Assembly (NCBI GenBank): GCA_964007475.1
Contig: OZ023273.1
Coordinates: forward strand, 130,566,732 to 130,630,731
Origin: Hybos culiciformis
Lineage: Eukaryota; Arthropoda; Insecta; Diptera; Hybotidae
Length of the DNA: 64,000 nt
Direction: 5' to 3'
This document shows, in pieces, positions 54,401-64,000 of this stretch (position 1 is its first letter; every line of letters starts with the position of its first letter). The notes under the pieces were generated by a model. That model searched no databases, was not told the DNA's origin, and worked only from the letters and a program-made list of their open reading frames with translations. The translations under genes and the position numbers were made by a program.

Positions 54401-57400
54401 ATAAGATGTTCAGTATATACATATAATAGTAAATAAAATGATATAGGCTATTAACCTTAAAAGCATATTTTTTGAACTTGTGTTCAAAAAGACTTAAATA
54501 ATATTCTCTGTAAATTACTCGCTTCAAATAGCCACCATATTTTTTTATAGTTTTCAATCAAATATTTGATTGAATATACCATTATATAATTGGTTTTCTT
54601 AAATTCTATCTTATATAAAAAATAAAGAAAAAAAAAAACCAAGAAAAAATCATATATTTTCCGGAATCTTTACATTTATTGCTATTATGATTAGAAGCTG
54701 CGGTTGAAAAACAATTTTTCAATTAAAAAAATTAACTTTTACCGGGCAAGTATAAAGTGTACATCAAAATGAATCTAGAGAATTATATTATTTCAACTTA
54801 CACGAAATAAGGTTTTGAAAAATTGCATAAGAATATAAACCATGATCAAAACTAATATCTGTTTCGCCTTTATTTTTTTGTATTCTTGGTTTTTTTTTTT
54901 ATTTATTTTTTTTATTTTGAGTAAAAAGAAACGAGGAAATATTGGTTTTATGAACCAAAAATAATTTTTTTTAACTATTTCAAATTTAAATGTAATCTAT
55001 AAAATATTTTTGATCTTTGAAACGCTTAATTTTTATAATTTAAAAATTTTTTATGAATTTAAATTTTTTTTTTATTTTTTTTTGCTTAGTGGTTTTTTTT
55101 AATTGATTTTCTTGGAAATTTGGTTCTTATGTTTCGCTACGAATAGATTGGTGAATATTGTGTTGTTAAACTATAAAATTTTAGTGTACAAAATGTAAAT
55201 GATTTATAACACAAATAGTAATTTTGTCAAAAAGTTTCTTCAGTGGACACTAGATTTTTTTCCCTTATATTTTAAAGTAGGTATTTGACTGTAATTTGTG
55301 TTATGTACCGCTTATTGGACATTTCATATAATCTTCTACTTTCAGAACTAACAAGCGTTGGATGGAAATGTAATATAGTGCTAAGCAATTGAAGAGCATA
55401 TTATATTTTAGTGCAGAATTGGTTGCTAAAAGTTAGAGCTTTTAACAAATCGTCTGAATTGAAATCTATTGTGCGAGTAGAAGAGATTTCCTAAATTGGT
55501 TTAAGACTATAAAATTAATTAATTTTTTTTTTTTGTTTAACACATATAAAAAAAAAGTAAAAAAAAAAAGATTAAATAAAAATTTAAGAGCTATTAATAT
55601 ATAAATTTTTTTTTTATGATTTTAACGAAAAAAAAATAGATATTGGTATTATTAAAGAAAATTAAAAGAAAACATAAAACGATATTAAATTTTTCTAAGA
55701 GTTATGCACATACATAATGTATCTATTTATATACATATATAAATTTCTTTTTTGTGCGGGACGCAACTTTTTGTTTTTTTTTTTTTTTTTTGTTTATCAA
55801 AACATCATTAATATTATGTGTATGTATATTATTATGAAAAATGTGAAACAGGTATATCAGAGATTAACATTTTTAATTACTAATGAAATCTTAAATTTAT
55901 ACATAAAAAAAAAAATTAAAAATAAAATTCTCGATTGGCAATATTTTTTTTTTGCTAAAAATGTTGGATATTTTTAAGTTTTTTCTTTCAAACTAAAAGC
56001 ATAGAACTTGCATATTACATACATTGTTAATGAAAATATATTCTTTTTTTATATTAATGCAAAGGAAAACATCTTAATAAATATTAAAATTTATCATAAT
56101 ATTAGTTAATTAGTACATTTGGATGTATCTAGTATAATTATTTAATATTCAATTATAACTAGTAAGGAAATGAAAATAATGTAAATTCTAAATAAACTAA
56201 TTACGTAATTACGTATCTCACAGACACTCCTATTTTTTCAATTCTCTAAAATTTTGTTATTGTTGACAATCAGTTTTTGAATTTTTGATTTTAAGTTTTA
56301 TTATTGATATTTTAATCGCAAGCAATCATTAAAAAATTATCGCCAAGTTTTAATAAATTTAAAAAAAGAAATAGTATAGAGAAAAGTTACACAATGGCGT
56401 TGAGATCAAGTATCACTATAACTTTAAACTCATTAATTTAAAGAAGAGATGGAGATTAACCAAAAGCACAGTAAAATTAGATATTACTACAGAAAATATC
56501 AAAAACTTAAAAAGTTAAATCAAACAGAAACTATCAAATGCGCTATAGTTGGTTATTTTGAGCTCACAGGTTGCGCGGCCATCTGTGGTATGATTTCTAC
56601 AACTATAATTTTTAAATTAATTTTAAACAAAAAGTTTCTGTGGAACTTTAACAAAAACAAATTTGAATATTTTAATATTGCCGGCTTAAAACTAATATAA
56701 TAAATTAAATGACATTTTACATATAAAATCCTTTTAATGAAATAATTTTTATTTTATTTTCGAAGAAAAAAAAAGTATCTTTCATTAAGGCCGAACAGAT
56801 AATCCTACAAAGAGAATTTTTGAGAAAAAAAAAAAACAAGTGATAGATTAACCATTTGTTATTGGTTTTTTTTTTTTTGCTGTTTATTATTTTAAAACAT
56901 GGGTACTTAACAAGGAAGTAATTTAAAAATGTTTGAAATTTCTCACAATATTTTTTTTTTTTTAGATGAAAAAAAAAAAAATTTTGCATCATTTTGCAAA
57001 AAAAGAAAAATTAAAAAATAGAAAAAAAAATGAAAATTTTTAAAACTAATTTCTTGGTTTTTATAAAAGAGGAAATTGAATAGATATTATGATAATTTCT
57101 ACGATTATTTCATAGTATCTTTGTACAAATAAGGAGAAGAAAAAAAAAAAAAAGTTATCGATAAAAAAAAAGGCGTAAGCAACACTTTTTTTTTAATTTT
57201 ACCTTTTTGTTAGAAAGAAATAAATATAAAAAAAAAATATTCAAAAAAAAAATAAAGATTTCTCTAAAAGGTAATAACCTATTATATATTCGAAAAATTG
57301 TATGAATTTTAATGATTAAATTTTTAAGTAAAAATTCAAAAGAATTTTTTTTTTAACGTAGAGGTTTTTCTTTATAAAAAAAAAACAAAAAACTGTTAGG

Positions 57401-57779
57401 GAAAAATTCTTAGGGATATTTTGGTGGTATAAGTGTTGTGAATTAACACTAAAATCTGTTATAAAAACCATTAGGTAACTGAATAAAATAAATAAAAATA
57501 AACACGCATACAATAAGCTAAACCGACAGTGACAACCTAATGCTGACTTCTTTTAATCGTATAACTCAACATAATAACCCAAAGTCCAATGCTGAATAAA
57601 CCTAGCTACATTTATATAGCATATTACTAGTGGTGATACCAGGCAAAATAGTCCGCAAAATGAGAGTCCGCCAAAACATCTGTTCAAGACATTGTCGTAA
57701 AATATATAAAAAAAAAACAAAAAGTTATGAATATAAATTGTCAGTGTACTTTCTGTTACCATTTAATTTTATTTTTTCG

Positions 57780-57845
57780 GCTTAAAATTCTTGCTTTGAA
57801 ATCTTTAGAGCCCTTTAAGCTGCTTGCTCTGAAATCTGTAAACCC
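57780..57845. repeat. 33-bp tandem duplication, diverged
   Basis: Two adjacent units share CTTGCT(T/C)TGAAATCT followed by (T/G)TA(G/A)A(G/A)CCC, with matching positions offset by 33 bp. Each unit is preceded by a similar TTAA-containing phrase. Divergence at several sites shows that the duplication is not recent. Confidence 0.65.
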
Positions 57846-60800
57846 ATTCAATATCTGGTGGTTTGGTCGAAATTAAGTTTCCATTTATTTACTAAGAATT
57901 GTGCAAACCAAATTTATATATGTTTATTCAAAATATATTATGATTTTATTAAATGATTAAATTGTTAATAATAATAAAAAATTTTTCTAATTATATTTCT
58001 TCATCAATGTATAATTGGTGTTTATAAACTTATTCTTTTCAATACATTTTTATATAAAAATATTTTCTATATTAAATAAAATTAAGTCACGATAATGCAA
58101 ATTTCTTCATTTAAAATGAAGTGTGCATTCATTTTAAAAAGAAAAAATCAATATAAATTCAAAAAGTTTTCTAATATCTTGAAAAAAAAAAATACAATTT
58201 TTTCATATTTTAGTATAATCACATTAACGGATTTTCCGATAAATTTATCCAAAATATGTACCTTACCTATATATATATAATCATATATTAAATAAAAAAT
58301 AAATATCGACACGAAAAAAGTATGTTCTATGGGTCAAGAAGAAATATTCAATAACTTCTAATGTCAATATGTACGCCAAAGTTTTTGTTAAATCATTCGA
58401 CTATTGTAAAATCATTCACATCAAAATGAATTTTCTGTCAGAATTAATCAAAAAAATCAATCGATTCTGTTGTTGAGTAAAAACGAGAGCTTTGAAACGT
58501 ATTACAAGTGCCTAAATGGTATAAACACAAATAGATATTATTGATAGCATAATATATGTATTGTTCGTATCTTGAACTTATTCATTTGTTCAACTATTTC
58601 ACAATAAAACATTGAAATCATACAAAAATTCTTTACAAGCACGCGTGTATTCATTATTACGTCACGTAACCTTGTAAAGATTTAATCAATATAGCAATTA
58701 TACACTAGATTATTTAAATGCTTCAAAACTATTATATGGTTAACTATTGAAACAAATTAAATTGGAAAAAAAAAATTTAATAGTTTTTCTTTGGAAATGA
58801 TAGTAACAGTCAATTAAAAAATGTACAAATGTAATAATATAAAATTATATAGAATTTAATTATAATAATATAAGCTAAAAGCTATGAATATCGACTTCAT
58901 TGATTATCCTAAATAATATTACGCCAAAAGCTGTTTCATTTAATTATTCGCTTTAATTTCAGATACAGTTTTTTTTTTTTTTTAATTATAATATTTCATT
59001 AAAAATTTTAATATATGTTTAACTTTGGAATTAATATAAATGATAAATTTATTGATTATTTTAAATTGACACCCAACATTTCCTATATGCATTTTTTTTT
59101 TTCATATTATATATAAATTTATACATAACACTATATTATCAGAAGAGCATTGACTTAAATATTACATAAAAATACTTTTAAAATAGTTTTCCAAAAAAAA
59201 AAAAAAAAACAAAAAAAATTTATTTTATAATTTTTGTCATAAGAACATAAATTTAGGATTTTCAAAATCAAAGAAATAAAAGTTGAATAATCGAAAATGT
59301 GAAAACATTAATTTGCGTGAAATAACATCATCGTTATTTTCCTTTATTTGTCAAAAAAAAAAAAAAAACTCAATAAAAAATTATATGTAAATCTTCATTC
59401 GTTTTGGTGTCATATCATAAGAGGCACAAAATTTTATTATTACAAAAATTGTTCAAAACTTATTCATAACATTTCAAATGTTCACAGCATTAACATAATG
59501 TTTTTTTTTTTTTTTTTTCAATTCCACCTTTTTTAAAATTAAAGAACTTAAGAATTCAATATACGGTAGTATGTATGGTAGCAAAACTACATTTACTACT
59601 ATTATAATATTTTATATAATTTGTCTAAATATGTGGCCAATTGATTTTTATTTCAAAATTAGTTAAGGTTAAATAAAAAAATTTTCATCGGTCTTAAGAG
59701 GAGTGTTAGGAATTTTTTCTGTTTTTTGAAATTCACATTATCAGAAATTATTTAAAAATAAAAATAAAAACTAATGTATTTATATTCTATGTAAATATTA
59801 AAATATAAAAATACATAATATTTTAATCATAACTTTTACAAAGTTATAAATATTTATACCATCGATAATGTAAAACACCCACCTAGTTTTTAATTTTTTA
59901 TTTTTTTTTTTCAGTTTTCTTCTAATTACTTTAAATACTTATTATGGAAAATTTTACGATTTCACATAAAAATTTTATCATAATTTATTAAAGCTACTCA
60001 AAATTACGATAATGTGCATCACTACCTTTTTATATGTTCAGAGTTTTTTTTTGTTTTTTTTTTTTTTTTTTTTTTGGCTTTTCTTATGATCTTTAAAATT
60101 TCTCCCTTTTTCCTTTAATTTATTTTATGTCATGTTAAATTTAGTGACAGGGTTTTCCAATTTATGATATTTAATTTTTTTTTTTATTTTTAAATTTTTT
60201 TTTTTTTTTCATTTGTGTACAGATTTAAGCATGATTAAGAGAAAAGTTCTTTGAGCAGTCATTAAATTTATTACCTTCCGATTCTGCATAATGACCAAAT
60301 GCCATCAAAATAATTTAATGAATTTATAATTCCATAGTTTTTCAGTAAAAATTTGTGACTAATTTAATTTGTGGAAGGAAAAAATATTGTAAATATTTTT
60401 CTTAAGGCAAATCTAATAATTTTTTGTTTTTTTTAGAACGATAAAAAATATTGGTCATTATTTCAAAATCGACTTGTAAATGGCCAAGGTATAAATAATG
60501 GTGAAAGTCACGAACGATTCTTTGGAATTTAAATTTTTGTTGATTAAGTTATGGAAAATTTTTGTTTATATAAAGATCGATGAAGAATATAGTCTCGTTA
60601 AAATATTTGCACTGATAAATGCTTATCGAATTAACAAAACTCAAAGAATATTTTATCTGTTGTTGCCCAGAGAAATATTTGAACTACAATAAGAAGTTTA
60701 GAAAATTGGTGAATTTAATAAGGAAGCAAAAACAAATTACATTAAAAATGTTCACTAATTTCTCACCTTGCTTAATTATAAATTAATTTTAATTTTCCAA

Positions 60801-62514
60801 TTTTTTTACTACATTTTTAATGATCATAAAACCTTCGGAGGAATTTTTAGACAAATTAACATATCAAGCTCATTAAGCTTTAATCTAATTCTTAATAAAG
60901 GCTCTTGTTATAAATCAATTGTGAAATCCAAGTTTTGGTATACTCTTTAATAAAAATAAGAAATTTACCATTATAAAAGTGATGAAATTCAAATTGACAG
61001 AATTAAAATGCCTTTTTACACTGCGTCGTTAAAAAAATAAATTTAAACAAAAATTTAAGGAACTCTTTTTGGGTTGAATTTAAAAATAAAAAAAAATAAA
61101 AATTTACATTCGATTATTGTCTTTTAATTTAATTTGGGAACCATTAAATTATCTCTTAAATGTATTCATTATTTTAATAAGAAAAGAAATAAGAAATCAT
61201 ATTAAAATTATATCTTATTTTCTTCTTCTGTGTGGTATCGTCGCAAAATTATTCTTTTTCTTTTAATTTTTTTTTATATATTTTTTTTTTTAAATCATAT
61301 CAGTTCTATGTATTTTTTTGGTTTTTTTTTTTTTTGGTTTTTTTTTTTTTTTTTGAAAGAATTTAACATGAAAGTCAGAAAAAGTACAATTTTATGTTGC
61401 ATGAAAGCTTATAAAGGAAAAGAGTTAAGACATATTCCCAAAAATTTTATATTTTTAAATTATACGCTTTTTTTTTTTTATTGTTTTATTTATTTATTTA
61501 TTTTTTGTTATTGAAGCCATATATTAAAAGCTGCGCATCGTTGAATATAAGAATAATTTCAGGTGACACCTTAATAAATAAGCTGTCATGTACATTACCC
61601 AACTAGCAAATTAGCTCTATAAGAAGATTCAATTCTTTTAGTAGAAAGCTTATGTATTCTAGTAACTGTCTATTAAGTATCACGAATCCTGTTATAACCT
61701 CAGAAGTGGCGAAAATTATAAGTATAATTTGTTATATAAGTATCTATAAATGGGTTAGTAAATGGCTAATAACATTCTTGAATTCTGTGACTAATCCCAT
61801 TATTAGCCTGTATAACACTTTTTTTCATGAAAGAAAAGAGAAGGACAGCCATAAAAAAAAGAAGTGCATAAATATAGTATATAAAAATGAAAATAGTTAA
61901 AAGAAAAGGAAAACCAATAAAATATAATAAATAAATATTTAGATGGGTATATGTAATGATAAAATAAATGTATTTGTATTTAATTTAACTTGTGCACATT
62001 TTAATTTTTAAATGTGTATTAAATTAAGTATATACAAAACTATTGCAATTGTTGAAAAAAATAAAATTGAATTTTTTTTTTTTTCATGCAATTGAAAAAA
62101 TAATGCAATTTTTAATATTCTAGGATTAATAAATATGAAAACCTAGTGAAATTTATGATATTTAAATTATTTTAAATTTAAAAAGGCATTAAATTTGTTA
62201 AAATTTTGGTACATTTTAAAGTCATATAAGCAAAGTATGAGTAAAATGTAGTTTGCCATGGCACAAATAAATAAAATTTAACTGATGTTCTATTCTTTTT
62301 ATGTAGTTTTTTGAATTCATAGATTTTTTCAAAAAGAATCAACAATTTGCCAAATAATAAAATATTTAGTTCTTCAAACAAACTTTTGCGTTTAAATAAC
62401 TTCAATTTCCATAAAGTATTTTGTTCCTATATTCGGATAACCTATGTTATTTTTAGGAACTTTTATAGAAAGATCCCAAAATTTTAAATTATTTCCTGTT
62501 TCGAAGTGGCGACA

Positions 62515-62516
62515 TA
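62515..62516. repeat. Left TA target-site duplication of the MITE
   Basis: A TA dinucleotide immediately before the CAGT terminus, matched by TA at 63061-63062. TA duplication is the rule for Tc1/mariner/pogo insertion. Confidence 0.7.
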
Positions 62517-63060
62517 CAGTCAACCCTCCTACAACGCGAGAGATACGTTCTTAGAAAACGTCGTGTAGTAGGCAATCGCGTTGCAGGAGACATGAACTCT
62601 ATAGAAAAAAAGGGGTTAGGTTCCAAGTATAAAAAAATGCAATTAAATTAATAATTAAATATACTCAAGATTTTATTAGAAATCCTTCAATAAAATTATA
62701 ATAAATTAATAAAAATTAACAAAATTAAAATTAAGAACTAAATAAAAATTCAAATTTATAAAGATTAAAATGTAAAAAGGAATATTGATGAATATAAGAA
62801 TAATATCACTGCTAACCGGATTATGCCGCGAACGTTTTGCTGGTGCTATATCCGAATCTGAACTACTAAAACAAGATATAGGTTCGTTAGCTCTTGCGGT
62901 CGTTTAAAACATTCCGAGATAAGCGATTTTTTTTAAAAAATAATTTTTTTTAATCACGTTGTAGGAAAAAAATCGCGTTGTGAGAAAAATTGCCGCCATT
63001 TATGAATCGCGTTGTAGCGAAAACGCGTTATAGAAGTGTCGCGTTGTATAGGGTTTACTG
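62517..63060. mobile_element. Pogo/Tigger-like MITE (Tc1-mariner superfamily), 544 bp
   Basis: The left end reads CAGTCAACCCTCCTACAACG. The reverse complement of the right end reads CAGTAAACCCTATACAACG. Together they form terminal inverted repeats of about 23 bp with one or two mismatches and one gap, both ending in CGCGA. TA is duplicated at each side (62515-62516 and 63061-63062). The CAGT...AACGCG pattern and TA target match pogo/Tigger-type elements of insects and vertebrates. The motif GCGTTGTA and close variants occurs repeatedly near both ends (62569-62577 and several copies at 62956-63050) and would suit subterminal transposase-binding sites. The middle (about 62640-62780) is A+T-rich. 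No full transposase is present, so movement would require an enzyme encoded elsewhere. Confidence 0.85.
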
Positions 63061-63062
63061 TA

Positions 63063-64000
63063 CTTAAGTTTTGTTTATTGATTTTTATTTTTAAGGATAT
63101 TATTTTTAATTTTTTCAATTGTTAAAAAACACTAAAAAAATGTTTAATAGGGATAAAAATTAATTTAATTTTGTGAAACTAAAATAACAAATAAAAAAAA
63201 TTAAATAGTCGTTTTTCATTTTTGAAGCAAAAATTAATCAAAAACGAATTTTCCTTATTTGATTGGAATTATTTTTTTAAAATTAATACTTTCGTGTTTT
63301 TTTACACGAAAGAGGTCTAGTGAAGTTAAACTATTCACTGGTATCATTCACTATAAATTTTTCATCACAAAAAACTAAAATGGTAACCAACCTGTCTGTA
63401 TTGCCATGTCTATAAATAATTTAAAGGAACATTTTGGAGTTCTAGGTACAATTAACAAGGATAAAAAAGTGCGAATTTTTAGACAAAACGGAAGGTATTA
63501 AAAATTCAACCTTACAATAAAGAATGCTATTAAATTCTTAGTCAGTAGTTTGATTTTATTTCCCAAAATAATTAATATTTTCTTAACAACGTAAAAATTC
63601 AGAAAATAATAATTATCCGGGAAAAAATTCTCACAAATTCCACCCAAGGATACGTCTAACTAAAAAATCCTTTAGGTTGATTTTCCGATCATCATACTCT
63701 TTTATTATTTCGGACCATTTGAACCTTTCAACCCTTACACAATAATTTTCTATTTCCGTACAATAAGTGCATCATTTTAAAATCATGAATCTGCAAAGAA
63801 TTTCCGCAAAATTATAATAAAAACGTCAACGTAAAGCAAGTCAAAGTGATAATTTTACAAACAATAAACTCTCTCAAGTCCTTATTATATTTATATGGTT
63901 AGGGGATTAGTGCAATAACCTGGTAACACGGAATTTAAATTATTTTTGTTATTGTTTTTAAAAGCATACGGCAAATACGCATGAAACTATTTTTGTCCTC
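63063..64000. other. Non-coding flank to the right of the MITE
   Basis: No recognisable gene. 63060-63240 is A+T-rich with homopolymers. From about 63320 onward the sequence is more complex and less homopolymeric, but no open frame or splice-framed exon is convincing. Confidence 0.5.
63289..63312. repeat. Perfect hairpin, 9-bp stem and T6 loop
   Basis: CTTTCGTGT (63289-63297) and ACACGAAAG (63304-63312) are exact reverse complements around six T. The function is unknown. Confidence 0.8.

Larger units (their letters stand above)
31031..62514. other. Long A+T-rich non-coding stretch with scattered small open frames
   Basis: No confidently identified gene in about 31 kb. It contains homopolymers, TA-rich tracts (45290-45320), hairpins (32166, 45401), a 33-bp duplication (57780) and several higher-complexity islands. 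The islands at 42244-42504, 56394-56704, 57553-57762, 60437-60532 and 61652-61900 might hold small exons and are discussed as findings. Segments at 31171-31330 and 53994-54052 share a TCTGTC-type phrase. At 36301-36425, 37450-37560 and 38440-38660 the sequence is more complex, but I recognise nothing. Confidence 0.5.

Noticed and set aside
57316..57513. Signal-peptide-like open frame on the minus strand next to the 57553-57762 frame
   Set aside because: It has no ATG at the start (it would begin at TTG), and the second half is homopolymer-derived. A two-gene unit is not supported.
61230..61514. 94-codon open frame on the plus strand
   Set aside because: Dominated by poly-phenylalanine from T runs; no ATG start in good context.

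Overview
The window is an extremely A+T-rich stretch (about four fifths A+T by eye) of what looks like an insect genome. It is full of long A and T homopolymers, short microsatellites and TACATATGTA-type alternating tracts, and protein-coding sequence is very sparse. Two pieces of conserved coding sequence point to an animal nucleus. One is a single cadherin-repeat exon with proper GT-AG splice sites (1270-1450, minus strand) that closely resembles an extracellular cadherin repeat of insect Dachsous. The other is a complete small gene for a nuclear-encoded cytochrome c oxidase subunit VIII-like protein (28284-28499, plus strand), with a mitochondrial presequence and one membrane segment. I see no bacterial-style operons, tRNA, rRNA or CRISPR.

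Layout. Positions 1-1269 are downstream intron of the cadherin gene, followed by the cadherin exon. From 1451 to the right-hand end I recognise no further cadherin exon, so the simplest reading is that most of the window is one giant 5'-side intron, a known feature of dachsous in flies. An intergenic boundary somewhere to the right cannot be excluded. The COX8-like gene lies in this stretch on the opposite strand, apparently as a nested intronless gene with its own TATA-like element and AATAAA signal.

Two non-autonomous DNA transposons are clear. At 30409-31019 there is a foldback element: two long inverted arms with a very G+C-rich core, flanked by a perfect 11-bp direct repeat. At 62517-63060 there is a 544-bp element with about 23-bp terminal inverted repeats starting CAGT, flanked by TA, with repeated internal GCGTTGTA-like motifs. 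It resembles a pogo/Tigger-type Tc1-mariner MITE. Both are much richer in G+C than their surroundings.

The rest is intronic or intergenic sequence holding simple repeats, short perfect palindromes and hairpins, a 33-bp duplication, and a few islands of higher G+C that could be unrecognised small exons or regulatory sequence (notably 16500-16950, 18305-18372, 42244-42504, 56394-56704, 57553-57762, 60437-60532 and 61652-61900). I found no multi-gene system. The most distinctive items are the foldback element and the Tigger-like MITE.
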